A stretch of DNA of 64,000 nt from an uncultured Peptococcaceae bacterium (GTDB lineage: Bacteria > Bacillota > Peptococcia > Peptococcales > Peptococcaceae). The notes below the pieces were generated by a model. That model made no database searches and was not told where the DNA came from. It saw only the letters and a program-made list of their open reading frames with translations. This document shows positions 16,716 to 26,157 of this stretch, in pieces. The position numbers were made by a program, and so were the translations under genes. The number at the start of each line of letters is the position of its first letter. The first letter of the stretch is position 1. The DNA lies in the NCBI GenBank assembly GCA_900552455.1, contig URZX01000001.1, forward strand, positions 162,918 to 226,917, given 5' to 3'.

Positions 16716-18212
16716 ATGAAAATGAAGAAAGTCGTGATCTACGTCTGTCTGACGGCGTTTTTCTTCGGCACCATGGAGGTGGCGCTGAAGGTCGCCGGTG
16801 GCAGCCTTGATCCGATCCAGATGACCTTTTTGCGCTTCCTCATCGGCGGGCTGGTGCTGGCGCCGCTGGGCTGGTCCGATCTGAAAAAGCGCGGCACGAC
16901 GCTCTCGCGAGACGATCTGCTCTGGCTGGCGGCAGTCGGCATCATGGGCGTGTCGATCAGTATGCTGGCGTTCCAGTACGCAGTCGGCTATTGCAACGCG
17001 GCGACGGCGTCGTCGATCATTTGCCTGAATCCGCTGTTCACGATGTTCATTGCCCATCTCTTCACGAGCGAGAAAATGGACCGCGCCAAATGGATGGCCT
17101 GCGGGCTGGGGCTCGTTGCGGCGGTGTTCATGATCCGTCCCTGGGATGTGCAGCCGGGGAATACGCCGCAGGGGCTGGTGCTGGCGCTTGTCGCCGCCTC
17201 GACCTTTGGCGCTTACACGGTCATGGGCAAGCGCACCATCGGCCGTATCGGCGCGCTGGCGCAGACGAGCGTGAGCTTTATCATCGGGGCGGCGGTGCTG
17301 TTGGTGATCATGCTCTTTACAGGGCGTCCGATCGTCGCCGGTGTGATGGACAACTGGCTGCTTGTGGCCTACATTGGCATTGTCGTGACAGGCGTCGGCT
17401 ATATCTGCTACTTCACGGCGATCCGCTATTCTGATGCCACGACAGGCGCGATCGCGTTTTATATCAAGCCGGCGATTGCGCCGGTGCTGGCTGTGCTCTT
17501 TCTCGGCGAGCATATCTATTGGAACACGGTGGTCGGCGTTGTGCTCCTGATCGGTGCGTCGGTGCTGATACTGCGCGATGCCTGGGGCAGCAAGCGGCTG
17601 AATATCGAAGAGGTGCACGCGATCGACGAGATCTTTGCGCGCCACGAGAGCCACGCTGCTGACAAGCGCCGCTATTTTTCCTGCATGCTGCCGCTTGTGG
17701 AGCTGGGCGGCAAGGACCATATTGTGCTGGAGGTGCGCAACCAGGGGATCATCCACCAGCCTGGCGAGATCTGCTTTCCAGGCGGCGAAATGTACGACGA
17801 CGAAGCGCCGGGCGCCTGCGCGATGCGCGAGGTTTGCGAGGAGCTGGGGCTGCGCCGTGAGCATGTGCATGTGATCAATCAGTTGGACACCTACCACGGC
17901 CTGCAGGGGATGAAGGTCTACAGCTTCATCTGCCGGCTGGATGCGGTGGCGTTCGATCCGGATCCGCGCGCTGTCAGCGAGGTGCTGACGATCCCTGTGG
18001 ACTTTTTCATCGAGACGCTGCCGGAAATGCACCATCTCGACGTGCTGCAGCGTCAGCGCGCCGGCGACAGTCTGGAAGAGGCGATCGCCCAGAGCCTCAC
18101 AGAGGGCAGCCGCGATGTGCCGATCTACCGCTACGACGGTCGTGCGATCTGGGGGATCACGGCGATGCTCCTGCTCGATTTTTCCAATATTGTGCGCGAT
18201 GCGCTGAAATAA
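16716..18212 (+). CDS. EamA (DMT) transporter fused to NUDIX hydrolase
   Basis: A 498-aa fusion in one uninterrupted frame. Residues 1-290 form a ten-helix drug/metabolite transporter with two EamA repeats (FLRFLIGGLVLAPLG; SDATTGAIAFYIKPAIAPVL). Residues 320-495 form a NUDIX domain: box at 357-379 fits GX5EX7REUXEEXGU (GGEMYDDE...REVCEELGL), preceded by IHQPGEICFPGG, the CoA-diphosphatase (NudL/YeaB) signature. I chose ATG 16716, 14 bp after AAAGGAGG, a longer spacing than usual. A cytosolic CoA or nucleotide pyrophosphatase tethered to an exporter is an uncommon architecture. No stop, start or ribosome site is visible at the junction. Confidence 0.87.
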   Translation: MKMKKVVIYVCLTAFFFGTMEVALKVAGGSLDPIQMTFLRFLIGGLVLAPLGWSDLKKRGTTLSRDDLLWLAAVGIMGVSISMLAFQYAVGYCNAATASSIICLNPLFTMFIAHLFTSEKMDRAKWMACGLGLVAAVFMIRPWDVQPGNTPQGLVLALVAASTFGAYTVMGKRTIGRIGALAQTSVSFIIGAAVLLVIMLFTGRPIVAGVMDNWLLVAYIGIVVTGVGYICYFTAIRYSDATTGAIAFYIKPAIAPVLAVLFLGEHIYWNTVVGVVLLIGASVLILRDAWGSKRLNIEEVHAIDEIFARHESHAADKRRYFSCMLPLVELGGKDHIVLEVRNQGIIHQPGEICFPGGEMYDDEAPGACAMREVCEELGLRREHVHVINQLDTYHGLQGMKVYSFICRLDAVAFDPDPRAVSEVLTIPVDFFIETLPEMHHLDVLQRQRAGDSLEEAIAQSLTEGSRDVPIYRYDGRAIWGITAMLLLDFSNIVRDALK

Positions 18213-18218
18213 ACGCTA

Positions 18219-18262
18219 ACAGGCAGAGCTGACCAAAATTCGGTCGGCTCTGCCTGTTTTTC
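18219..18262 (+). terminator. Intrinsic terminator
   Basis: ACAGGCAGAGC pairs with GCTCTGCCTGT around an inner TGACC/GGTC pair, followed by TTTTTC. Confidence 0.88.
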
Positions 18263-18284
18263 TGTGGGATATTCTGCGCGCAGA

Positions 18285-18317
18285 GAAAAAACGCAGCCCC
18301 AGTTTCGGAGCTGCGTT
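18285..18317 (-). terminator. Terminator of hpf
   Basis: On the minus strand AACGCAGC and GCTGCGTT form the stem, followed by T6, just after the hpf stop. Confidence 0.8.
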
Positions 18318-18324
18318 CTGACGC

Positions 18325-18861
18325 TTAGCGCTGTGGGTCGATGAGACCGTAGGTGCCGTCTTTGCGGCGATAAACGACGCCGATGTCGTCGGTGTCCGCA
18401 TTGAGGAAGATGAAGAAGTCGTGGTCGAGAAGTTCCATCTGCATGACGGCTTCTTCGATGTCCATGGTCTTCACGGTGAAGGTTTTCTTCTTGGTGACGA
18501 TCTCTGGTGCTTCTTCTGCATGAGCGATCTCGTCGGCAGCAGGGGAGAACATTGGTTCAGCCTTGGCCTGTTTGCCCTTGCGGTTCATGCGGGTTTTGTA
18601 CTTGCGGATCTGACGCTCGATCTTGTCGACGATGGCGTCGATGGAAGCGTACATATCGTTGGAGGATTCTTCAGCACGGAGAATGTAACGGCCCAGTGGG
18701 ATCGTTGCTTCTGCGCGATGGTCGCCTTTTTCGACGACGAGGGTGACCGTGCCGGTCATTTCCTTGTAGAAATATTTTTCAAGCTTGGAAAAACGTTTTT
18801 CTACATAATCCTTCAGTGCGTTGGTAACTTCGGTGTTACGTCCTTTAATGGTGATGTTCAT
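18325..18861 (-). CDS. hpf: Long-form ribosome hibernation promoting factor
   Basis: A 178-aa protein that binds the 30S decoding region and dimerises ribosomes into inactive 100S particles in stationary phase. ATG 18861 (MNITIKGRN) follows GAAAGGATG; the frame is open upstream but lacks another ribosome site. The N-terminal RaiA/YfiA domain spans 1-100 (ALKDYVEKRFSKLEKYF, basic RQIRKYKTRMNRK). A linker leads to the C-terminal dimerisation domain from about 120 (MDIEEAVMQMELLDHDFFIF...GVVYRRKDGTYGLIDP). Long-form Hpf is characteristic of Gram-positive and related phyla. It lies upstream of secA on the opposite strand, as in many Bacillota. Confidence 0.95.
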   Translation of the reverse strand: MNITIKGRNTEVTNALKDYVEKRFSKLEKYFYKEMTGTVTLVVEKGDHRAEATIPLGRYILRAEESSNDMYASIDAIVDKIERQIRKYKTRMNRKGKQAKAEPMFSPAADEIAHAEEAPEIVTKKKTFTVKTMDIEEAVMQMELLDHDFFIFLNADTDDIGVVYRRKDGTYGLIDPQR

Positions 18862-18956
18862 AGTGCCCATCCTTTCAACAGTTACATTTTTCACATTTGA
18901 ATCCATGTGAAGCCATATATTTATTATATGCGCATCACTTTATATTTCAAGGGGAT

Positions 18957-19286
18957 TCAGACATTTATTTCGCGAAGCATCTTCAAAAGTTCCACAAAAC
19001 GCTCGTCGCTGATCGAATAAATGGACATTTGCCCGGTTTTTTTGAACGATACGATCTTGTGCGCCCGCAAAAGTGCGAGATGCTGAGAGAGGGAGCTGTG
19101 GGAGATGCTTGACGCTGGCATCAAGAGGTCGTGAATCTCGTTTACGGATCTTGGCGCCTCAGAAAGAATGTAGAGGATCATGAGGCGATTGGGATTGCTG
19201 AGGAGCTTCAGCATGCCGGCAGTTTTTGTGAAGCGTTCGCTGTCAGCCAGAAGCTCCGGCATTGAGTTGACGGCGGTTGGGTTCAT
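18957..19286 (-). CDS. ArsR-family winged-helix regulator
   Basis: A 109-aa DNA-binding protein. ATG 19286 follows AAGGAGGT. The helix-turn-helix is in SVNEIHDLLMPASSISHSSL then SQHLALLRAHKIVSFKKTGQ, followed by the wing and a dimer helix. There is no Cys and no ELCVCD-type metal box, so it is not an obvious metal sensor; it could sense redox state, sulfur or another signal. It is transcribed alone and probably autoregulates at the AT-rich promoter upstream. Confidence 0.88.
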   Translation of the reverse strand: MNPTAVNSMPELLADSERFTKTAGMLKLLSNPNRLMILYILSEAPRSVNEIHDLLMPASSISHSSLSQHLALLRAHKIVSFKKTGQMSIYSISDERFVELLKMLREINV

Positions 19287-19353
19287 TTGAGGATACCTCC
19301 TTCATCAAACCTGTGCGCGACAAATTTGACTTATTTCTTCTATAATTAATTTT

Positions 19354-19382
19354 ATTATAACCGACTCTTTAGGAAAATACAA
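19354..19382 (-). promoter_or_regulatory. Promoter of ArsR-family gene
   Basis: On the minus strand TTGTAT (19377-19382) and TATAAT (19354-19359) with a 17-bp spacer. Confidence 0.65.
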
Positions 19383-19474
19383 TATTTGTTTTTTAGAATA
19401 TTCAATAATTAGGTCATAAATTTTTGTTGGGACATTGAGAATTGGTGACGATGCGCCTTTCGGCGGATATTTAT

Positions 19475-19502
19475 TTGAGTTTTTGGGCGCATGTGGTATA
19501 AT
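19475..19502 (+). promoter_or_regulatory. secA promoter
   Basis: TTGAGT (19475-19480), 16-bp spacer, TATAAT (19497-19502) preceded by TGTGG, an extended -10. The leader then contains a hairpin GCTGCC/GGCAGC at 19533-19548. Confidence 0.7.
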
Positions 19503-19575
19503 AAATTGGTTGAATCACAGCTCAAAAACAGAAGCTGCCGCCAGGCAGCAATGACTACAGAAAAGAGTGAATAGC

Positions 19576-22233
19576 TTGGGTATCGATACTTGGTTGAAAA
19601 AAGTATTAGACGACAATAAAAGAGACGTAAAAAAGCTTGAGAAATTTGCCGCTCAGGTTAATCAGTACGACAAACCTTTCAGAGAATTATCTGACGAAGC
19701 ACTTTCTGCGAAAACGGCAGAATTTAAGGAACGTCTGGCTGCTGGCGAAACGCTGGACGATATCATGGCAGAGGCCTTCGCTGTTGTGCGCGAGGCTTCG
19801 GACCGCATCCTGGGGCTGCGCCATTTCGATGTGCAGATCATGGGTGGTCACGTGCTCCACGAGGGGCGCATCGCCGAAATGAAAACTGGTGAAGGGAAAA
19901 CGCTGGTGGCGACCTGTCCGGTGTATCTGAATGCGCTGGAAGGCAAGGGTGTCCACGTTGTCACGGTCAACGACTATCTGGCTCGCCGCGACGCCCAGCA
20001 GCTTTCGCCGCTGTATAATTTCCTGGGCCTGTCTGTCGGGTTGATCGTGCACGGGCTGGATTATGTGCAGCGCAAGGATGCGTACAACTGCGACATCACC
20101 TACGGCACGAACAACGAGTTCGGCTTCGACTATCTGCGCGACAACATGGTCATGCATGAGCGCAACATGGTGCAGCGTCCGCTGCATTATGCGATCGTCG
20201 ACGAGGTGGACTCGATCCTCATCGACGAAGCGCGCACGCCGCTGATCATCTCCGGTCCTGCTGCGAAGGCGAAGGATCTGTACACGCCGATGGTGGGGAT
20301 CGTGCGCCAGCTGAAAAACGAAGAGGATTACACCTTCGACGAAAAGCTCAAGACGGTGGCCCTCACGGAAGACGGCACGAAGCACGTGGAGCGTCTGCTG
20401 GGCATTGAAAACCTCACAGACGAGACGAACATTGAGATCGCCCACCACGTCAACCAGGCGCTGAAGGCGCAGGTATTGATGAAGCGCGACCGCGACTACG
20501 TGGTCAAGGACGGCGAGGTCATCATCGTCGACGAATTCACGGGCCGTCTCATGTATGGCCGTCGCTACAGCGAGGGGCTGCATCAGGCGATCGAAGCGAA
20601 GGAAGGCGTGAACATCGAAAAAGAAAGCCAGACGCTGGCGACGATCACCTTCCAGAACTATTTCCGCATGTACAAAAAGCTCGCTGGCATGACTGGTACG
20701 GCGAAGACGGAAGAAGACGAATTCCGCGCGATCTACGGCATGGACGTCGTCATCGTGCCAACGAACAAGCCGGTCGCCCGCGAGGATGCGCCGGACATCA
20801 TCTACCGCACGGAAAACGGCAAGTTTGAAGCGGTTGCCGACAAGGTTGCTGAGCTTTACGAAAAGGGACAGCCGGTCCTGGTCGGGACGGTGTCCATCGA
20901 AAAGAGCGAACGCCTGGCGGATATCCTCAAGAAGCGCGGCATCCCGCATAAGGTGCTGAACGCGAAATACCACGAACAGGAAGCGCTCATCGTTGCCCAG
21001 GCTGGTAAGGAAAAGAGCGTCACGATCGCGACGAACATGGCTGGCCGCGGCACGGACATCATCCTCGGCGGCAATCCGCAGCTTCTGGCAGACGAGATCC
21101 TGCACAAGGAGCACAAGGAAGACGAGGAGATCACGCCGGAAATGAACCGCGAGGCGCTGGAAAAGGCGCGCGAGATGTGCGCCGACGAGCACCAGCGTGT
21201 GGTTGACGAAGGTGGTCTTTACATCATCGGTACGGAACGCCACGAAGCACGCCGTATCGACAACCAGCTGCGCGGGCGCAGTGGTCGTCAGGGGGACCCG
21301 GGCTACACCCAGTTCTACATCTCCCTGGAGGATGATCTGATGCGCCGTTTTGGCGCGGAAACACTGCCGGCGATCATGGATAAGGTTGGCATGAACGATG
21401 AAATGCCGATCGAAAACCGCATGGTCAGCCGCACCATTGAAAACGCACAGAAACGCGTGGAAGCGCGCAACTTTGAAGCGCGTAAGAACATCCTCGAATA
21501 CGACGATGTCATGAACCGTCAGCGCGAGATCATCTACGAACAGCGTCGTCAGGTGCTGCGCGGCGAAAACATGGCGGAAAGCATCGGCGCGATGATCGAT
21601 CGTCTGGTGGACACCGTCTGCGACGAAGCGGCCCACGGCGAAACCTATCCGGAAGCGTGGAACCTCGACCAGCTGACGCTGCGCCTGATGGAGATCTTCA
21701 ATTTCCCAGACGGCGTGGATACGTCGGAATTCCCGAACATGGCCTCTGAAGAGGTGCGCGACGCCCTCAAAGAAAAGGCACACGCGCGCTACGCAGAGAA
21801 GGAGGCGGAGATCGGCGAAGCGATCTTCCACGATTTTGAGCGCAACATTCTCCTGCGCAACGTTGACATCAACTGGATGAACCACCTCGACGCGATGGAT
21901 CAGATGCGTCAGGGCATTGGCCTGCGCGCCTACGGGCAGCACAAGCCGATCGACGAATACCGCAACGAATCCTACGATATGTTCAACGAGATGACCTACA
22001 ACATCCAGTTTGACACGATCCGCATGCTCTTCGCGGTGACGATCCGCCGCCAGGAAGAGGTGCAGCAGCAGGAAGAGAAGCAGGAGGAGCGCACGGATAT
22101 CTTGAACGCCCGCCACGGCAACGAGGAACCGCAGAAGAAAAAACCGGTCACCGTGCAGAAGGTTGGCCGCAACGACCCATGCCCATGCGGCAGCGGGAAG
22201 AAATACAAGCATTGCTGCGGCAAAAATGCGTAA
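19576..22233 (+). CDS. secA: Preprotein translocase ATPase SecA
   Basis: This is the essential motor that drives preproteins through SecYEG. The product is about 885 aa, normal for Bacillota. I favour TTG 19576 because AAGAG lies about 7 bp upstream; a GTG at 19567 abuts the same ribosome site. Visible parts: Walker [12 protein letters not shown] (near 100), DEAD-like [14 protein letters not shown] (near 205), preprotein-binding region, [14 protein letters not shown] (near 490), arginine motif [12 protein letters not shown] and the C-terminal zinc motif [15 protein letters not shown]. The zinc tail fits binding of SecB-like factors or ribosomes. It is 69 bp upstream of prfB, the conserved secA-prfB order. 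Confidence 0.97.
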   Translation: MGIDTWLKKVLDDNKRDVKKLEKFAAQVNQYDKPFRELSDEALSAKTAEFKERLAAGETLDDIMAEAFAVVREASDRILGLRHFDVQIMGGHVLHEGRIAEMKTGEGKTLVATCPVYLNALEGKGVHVVTVNDYLARRDAQQLSPLYNFLGLSVGLIVHGLDYVQRKDAYNCDITYGTNNEFGFDYLRDNMVMHERNMVQRPLHYAIVDEVDSILIDEARTPLIISGPAAKAKDLYTPMVGIVRQLKNEEDYTFDEKLKTVALTEDGTKHVERLLGIENLTDETNIEIAHHVNQALKAQVLMKRDRDYVVKDGEVIIVDEFTGRLMYGRRYSEGLHQAIEAKEGVNIEKESQTLATITFQNYFRMYKKLAGMTGTAKTEEDEFRAIYGMDVVIVPTNKPVAREDAPDIIYRTENGKFEAVADKVAELYEKGQPVLVGTVSIEKSERLADILKKRGIPHKVLNAKYHEQEALIVAQAGKEKSVTIATNMAGRGTDIILGGNPQLLADEILHKEHKEDEEITPEMNREALEKAREMCADEHQRVVDEGGLYIIGTERHEARRIDNQLRGRSGRQGDPGYTQFYISLEDDLMRRFGAETLPAIMDKVGMNDEMPIENRMVSRTIENAQKRVEARNFEARKNILEYDDVMNRQREIIYEQRRQVLRGENMAESIGAMIDRLVDTVCDEAAHGETYPEAWNLDQLTLRLMEIFNFPDGVDTSEFPNMASEEVRDALKEKAHARYAEKEAEIGEAIFHDFERNILLRNVDINWMNHLDAMDQMRQGIGLRAYGQHKPIDEYRNESYDMFNEMTYNIQFDTIRMLFAVTIRRQEEVQQQEEKQEERTDILNARHGNEEPQKKKPVTVQKVGRNDPCPCGSGKKYKHCCGKNA

Positions 22234-22302
22234 AGAGAACACTGGGACAAAGCTGGCGCCGCTGGCTTTGTCCTTTTGACCAGAAAAATAAGGAGTGGGG
22301 AT

Positions 22303-23430
22303 ATGGATTACGAAACACACAAAGCCATCGAGGACGCCCAGCAGACCCTCGCTGACCTGAGCGAATCGCTGGATCTCGAAGGCCGCAAAAAACGCATCGC
22401 CGAGATCGACGAGATCATTTCGGCGCCGGATTTCTGGAACAATCCGGAAGGTGGCCAGGCCATCATGCAGGAAAAGAAACGCCTTGAGAGCAAGGTGGAC
22501 AAATACAACGCCCTTGCCGGCAAAATGGAGGATCTCGAGGTCATGATCGAGCTCGCCAAGGAAGAGCCAGACGCCGATCTCGAGCAGGATATCGTCGACA
22601 CATTGGCGGAGATCACCAAGGAGCTCGACGCCTTTGAGCTGGAGACGATCTTAAACGGCGACTACGACGACAACAACGCCATCCTTTCGATCCATCCAGG
22701 CGCCGGCGGCACCGAAAGCCAGGACTGGGCAGAGATGCTCTATCGCATGTATGTGCGCTGGGCAGAGCGCCACGGCTACAAGGTCGAAGTGCTCGACTAT
22801 CTCGACGGCGACGAAGCCGGCATCAAGAGCGTGACCATGCTCATCGAAGGCGAAAACGCCTACGGCTATCTGAAGAGCGAAAAGGGCGTGCACCGCATGG
22901 TGCGCATCTCGCCATTCGACGCATCCGGCCGACGCCACACCTCGTTTACCGCAGTGGAAGTCATGCCGGAGGTTGAAAACGACACCACCATCGAGATCGA
23001 CGACAAGGATCTCAAGGTCGACACCTATCGCTCCAGCGGCGCTGGCGGCCAGCACGTCAACAAGACCGAATCCGCCGTGCGCATCACGCACATTCCAACC
23101 GGCATCGTCGTGCAGTGTCAGAACGAGCGCTCCCAGATCCAGAACCGCGCCACCGCGATGAAGATGCTCACCAGCCGCCTCGTTGAAGAAAAGATCAAGC
23201 AGCAGGAGGCCGAGATCGCCCGTCTCCAGGGAGAACAGCAGGACATCGGCTGGGGCAGCCAGATCCGCTCCTATGTGTTCCACCCATACACCCTCGTCAA
23301 GGACCATCGCACCAATTTTGAAAAAGGCAATGTTGGCGCAGTCATGGACGGCGAGATCGACGAGTTCATCAACGCCTGGCTCAAGCAGCAGGCCGCCAAG
23401 CAGCTCGCCTACAACCAGCAGAATAAATAA
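22303..23430 (+). CDS. prfB: Peptide chain release factor 2, without programmed frameshift
   Basis: The 375-aa factor reads UGA and UAA and releases the peptide. ATG 22303 follows AAGGAGTG. Stop recognition tripeptide SPF is at 203-205 and the catalytic GGQ at 248-250 ([17 protein letters not shown]). In most bacteria prfB carries an in-frame UGA near codon 25 that is bypassed by +1 frameshifting in response to RF2 shortage. Here the corresponding region ([12 protein letters not shown], residues 21-32) is read without interruption, so that autoregulation is absent. It is downstream of secA and shares a bidirectional terminator with ychF. Confidence 0.96.
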   Translation: MDYETHKAIEDAQQTLADLSESLDLEGRKKRIAEIDEIISAPDFWNNPEGGQAIMQEKKRLESKVDKYNALAGKMEDLEVMIELAKEEPDADLEQDIVDTLAEITKELDAFELETILNGDYDDNNAILSIHPGAGGTESQDWAEMLYRMYVRWAERHGYKVEVLDYLDGDEAGIKSVTMLIEGENAYGYLKSEKGVHRMVRISPFDASGRRHTSFTAVEVMPEVENDTTIEIDDKDLKVDTYRSSGAGGQHVNKTESAVRITHIPTGIVVQCQNERSQIQNRATAMKMLTSRLVEEKIKQQEAEIARLQGEQQDIGWGSQIRSYVFHPYTLVKDHRTNFEKGNVGAVMDGEIDEFINAWLKQQAAKQLAYNQQNK

Positions 23431-23440
23431 TTCGCACAAA

Positions 23441-23477
23441 AAATCACCGCTCGCAGTCGCAAGCGGTGATCTTTTTT
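23441..23477. terminator. Bidirectional terminator prfB/ychF
   Basis: AATCACCGCT and AGCGGTGAT form the stem with T6 runs on both strands; the stem overlaps the end of ychF. Confidence 0.88.
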
Positions 23478-24567
23478 ATACGTTAAACAGAAATTCGATG
23501 ATGTCGCCGTCCTTGACGACGTATTCCTTGCCCTCCAGGCGCACCTTGCCCGCTTCGCGCGCAGCTGCGTAGTTGCCAGCCGCCGTGAAATCGTCGTAGC
23601 TCACAACCTCCGCGCGGATAAAGCCGCGTTCGAAATCCGAGTGGATCTTGCCAGCCGCCTGTGGCGCCTTTGTGCCGCGGCGGATCGTCCAGGCGCGGGT
23701 TTCCTTTTCGCCCGTCGTGAGGTAGCTGATCAGGCCCAGCAGCTTGTAGGACGCCGCCACCAGGCGGTCCAGCCCGCTTTCAGCAAGGCCCAGAGATTCG
23801 AGAAATTCTGCCGCTTCCTCCGGCTCCAGCTGGGCGATCTCGTTTTCGATCTCCGCACAGATCACGAAAACCTCGCTGCCTTCCTTCGCCGCATAGTCGC
23901 GCACAGCGTCCACCATCGCGTTGCCTTCCGCAGCGTCGTCCTCGCTGACATTCGCCGCGTAGAGGATCGGCTTCGCCGTCAGCAGGTTCAGCTGGTTGAA
24001 ATAGAACTGCTCCTCGTCGTCCTTGCACGCGAAGGTGCGCGCGCTTTCGCCCGCTTCCAGATGCGGATAGAGACGTTTCAGCATATTGTCTTCGCAGATC
24101 AGCTTCTTATCGTTTGTCTTCGTGCCCTTCGCCGTCTTCTGCATGCGGCGTTCCACCGCCTCCATATCCGCAAAGATCAGCTCCAGATTGATCGTCTCAA
24201 TGTCGCGGATCGGATCGATGCTGCCGTCCACGTGGATCACGTTCGTGTCCTCGAAGCAGCGCACAACGTGCACAATCGCGTCGCATTCGCGGATGTTCGA
24301 GAGAAACTGGTTGCCCAGCCCCTCGCCGTGGCTTGCGCCCTTGACCAGCCCAGCGATATCGACAAATTCGATCGTCGCTGGCACGATCTTCTGGCTCTTG
24401 GAAATCTCCGCCAGCACCCCCAGACGCTTATCCGGCACAGCCACCACGCCCACATTCGGGTCGATCGTGCAGAACGGATAGTTCGCCGATTCCGCCCCGG
24501 CTTTTGTGATGCTGTTGAAAAGCGTGCTCTTACCAACATTCGGAAGGCCAACAATGCCTAATTTCAT
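23476..24567 (-). CDS. ychF: YchF/OLA1 GTPase-like ATPase, integration target gene
   Basis: A 363-aa ribosome-associated P-loop protein. ATG 24567 ([17 protein letters not shown]) follows AAAGGAGTT. G1 is [10 protein letters not shown]3 is [20 protein letters not shown], and the altered G4 (NVSE) explains the ATP preference of the family. A coiled-coil region spans about 130-200 and a TGS domain ends the protein ([17 protein letters not shown]). The first five codons and the ribosome site are part of the 32-bp attL core, so the mobile element has inserted precisely at its 5' end and leaves the protein intact. Its native promoter is now 18.5 kb away at 43.1 kb. Confidence 0.96.
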   Translation of the reverse strand: MKLGIVGLPNVGKSTLFNSITKAGAESANYPFCTIDPNVGVVAVPDKRLGVLAEISKSQKIVPATIEFVDIAGLVKGASHGEGLGNQFLSNIRECDAIVHVVRCFEDTNVIHVDGSIDPIRDIETINLELIFADMEAVERRMQKTAKGTKTNDKKLICEDNMLKRLYPHLEAGESARTFACKDDEEQFYFNQLNLLTAKPILYAANVSEDDAAEGNAMVDAVRDYAAKEGSEVFVICAEIENEIAQLEPEEAAEFLESLGLAESGLDRLVAASYKLLGLISYLTTGEKETRAWTIRRGTKAPQAAGKIHSDFERGFIRAEVVSYDDFTAAGNYAAAREAGKVRLEGKEYVVKDGDIIEFLFNV

Positions 24568-24583
24568 ATGATGATACAACTCC
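24552..24583 (-). repeat. attL core
   Basis: A 32-bp direct repeat covering the first codons and ribosome site of ychF; the identical copy is at 43031-43062. The integrase gene is adjacent. Confidence 0.88.
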
Positions 24584-24619
24584 TTTGGTTAAGCCATTTC
24601 TGGCGATTTGATTTGCTAA

Positions 24620-24650
24620 TTTACACCAATTCTACACCAATTTTGGTGTA
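24620..24650. promoter_or_regulatory. Integrase arm-type sites, left end
   Basis: TACACCAATT occurs at 24622-24631 and 24633-24642, then an inverted partner (TTTTGGTGTA) at about 24641-24650. Two TACACCAATT copies in the same orientation occur near attR (42886-42905). Repeated short motifs at both element ends are typical arm sites for Tn916-class integrases. Confidence 0.6.
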
Positions 24651-25837
24651 TACTGCTCAAACTGTTGAACAGCGCTGATCAGGGAATCGTCTGTCACATG
24701 AACATAACGATCCATGGTTGTTTTTATGCTGGCGTGTCCCAGCAATTTTTGCAATGTCTTCGGTGGCATCCCGCTTTCAATGGCACGCGTTGCGTATGTA
24801 TGCCGCAGAGAATGCATGCTGAGATTCGCGAGGCCACAGGATTGACAGATCTTGTAAAGATGGGTGTCGTAGGAACTGTTTTTCGTTGGTTCACCGGTGC
24901 GCCAATTAATAAAGACAAGGTCCTTCATTTTTAGAATACCAGATTTTCCTGACCGGCGATCCATGAAGGGAAGTTCCGTCTCAAGAATCGGTGACGCTTT
25001 TCGCATATCGCGTTCGTCGTAGCACGATCTCAGAATTTCTACAGCATGCATCGTCAGTGGGATGGTGCGGTAACTGCTTGACGTTTTGGGAGGCCCCGCA
25101 CGCCATACACCTGTTGAGTGACGATATTCCAATGTCTTGCTGACAGAAAGTGTTCTGTTCTCCCAATCGATGGAATCCCATGTTAAACCGATCAATTCAG
25201 CAGTGCGAAGGCCTGTTTCCAGCACCAACGCATATTGACGATAATTGTGTGTCTTTGAAGCAGCATCCAGAAATATCTTTTGCTCTTCAAGCGTTAGAAA
25301 CCGGATGTCATCGACAGCCTTTACAGGCTTTGTCACTTTGATTCCAGTTAATGGGTGAGAAGAAATCACACCGTTGATTACAGCCGCTTTGAACAGGGTT
25401 CCCATTGTGATATAGGTTTGACGCATGGTTGAGCCAGCATAAGAATCGTACATACGATTTAATACTGCTTTACAATGCATCGGCTTAACATCCGTGATAC
25501 GCATATCGCCAATGACGGGTTGTACATTGATGAGATAGCGATCACGATAGTTCCGGATGGTGTTAGGCGCTAAATCGCAGATGAGGTCGTTGATCCAAAA
25601 ATCATACCATTCATCGACTGTCATCGTAGAGGGGGTCAGAGAAGCAAGAGAAGAACTGCGAAGACCATGTTTGTCTTCATATTTTGCGTCTTCCAACCAA
25701 TTTCGCGCTTCTGGCAGCGTATCAAAATATCTTTCAATGCGGTGACCAGATTTGGAAGTGAATCGAGCCGAATACAGTCCGTCTTTTCGTTGAAGAATGC
25801 CTTTACCACATTCTTTTCCTTTTAGATTTTTTCCCAT
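24632..25837 (-). CDS. int: Tyrosine recombinase (Tn916-class integrase)
   Basis: A 401-aa site-specific recombinase that integrates and excises the element. ATG 25837 follows AAAGGAGAG. An N-terminal arm-binding domain spans 1-65 (GILQRKDGLYSARF), a SAM-like core-binding domain about 75-165, and the catalytic domain 175-395. Catalytic residues are Arg211 (ETGLRTAEL), His342 and Arg345 (HSLRHTYA), His368 (LGHAS) and Tyr378 (MDRYVHV), all intact. The gene is at the attL end and no terminator separates it from ychF, so its transcript probably reads into ychF. Confidence 0.95.
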   Translation of the reverse strand: MGKNLKGKECGKGILQRKDGLYSARFTSKSGHRIERYFDTLPEARNWLEDAKYEDKHGLRSSSLASLTPSTMTVDEWYDFWINDLICDLAPNTIRNYRDRYLINVQPVIGDMRITDVKPMHCKAVLNRMYDSYAGSTMRQTYITMGTLFKAAVINGVISSHPLTGIKVTKPVKAVDDIRFLTLEEQKIFLDAASKTHNYRQYALVLETGLRTAELIGLTWDSIDWENRTLSVSKTLEYRHSTGVWRAGPPKTSSSYRTIPLTMHAVEILRSCYDERDMRKASPILETELPFMDRRSGKSGILKMKDLVFINWRTGEPTKNSSYDTHLYKICQSCGLANLSMHSLRHTYATRAIESGMPPKTLQKLLGHASIKTTMDRYVHVTDDSLISAVQQFEQYTPKLV

Positions 25838-25861
25838 ATGTTATGACTCTCCTTTGATAAT

Positions 25862-25914
25862 GAAAAAAGAGTCCAACACAACATAATGCATTATAGCATG
25901 TGGACTCTTTTTTC
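25862..25914. terminator. Bidirectional hairpin between xis and int
   Basis: AAAAAAGAGTCCA (25863-25875) and TGGACTCTTTTTT (25901-25913) form a 13-bp stem with T6 on either strand. It would stop transcripts coming from the xis operon before int. Confidence 0.8.
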
Positions 25915-25918
25915 TCAA
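25890..25918 (-). promoter_or_regulatory. Integrase promoter inside the hairpin
   Basis: On the minus strand TTGAGA (25913-25918), 17-bp spacer, TATAAT (25890-25895). The promoter overlaps one arm of the terminator, so transcripts starting here lack half of the stem and escape it. Confidence 0.7.
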
Positions 25919-25929
25919 TAGAACGGGCT

Positions 25930-26154
25930 TTAGATGATGACCTTGTCAGCAATGAAATGCTCGAATGCTTCACGTTTTACAAGCTTTTTGTTACCTACGT
26001 AGAGCACGAACGGACAGTTCGGCTGTTTGAGCAGCAAGGAAAGCTTGTTAATGCCAATATTGCTATACTCGGCAGCTTCTCGGATCGTGAGCGTCAGTTT
26101 TTGAGGAATGGCTACATGTGGTGTTTCTGGGGATGCGATCGGATAATCTAACAT
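25930..26154 (-). CDS. xis: Excisionase (Xis-like, HTH_17)
   Basis: A 74-aa basic DNA-binding protein that would steer the integrase toward excision. ATG 26154 follows AAAGGAGGAG, which overlaps the end of the FtsK-like gene. TIREAAEYSNIGINKLSLLL is the helix-turn-helix, followed by FVLYVGNKKLVKREAFEHFI as the wing, the pattern of Tn916 Xis. It lies directly upstream of int, separated by the hairpin terminator. Confidence 0.85.
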   Translation of the reverse strand: MLDYPIASPETPHVAIPQKLTLTIREAAEYSNIGINKLSLLLKQPNCPFVLYVGNKKLVKREAFEHFIADKVII

Positions 26155-26157
26155 GAA

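Noticed and set aside
19687..22320. An 877-aa open frame antisense to secA, and similar long antisense frames over the FtsX, MFS, VapE and FeoB genes
   Set aside because: They are mirror frames caused by high GC at codon positions; they lack ribosome sites and recognisable domains, while the plus-strand genes have both.
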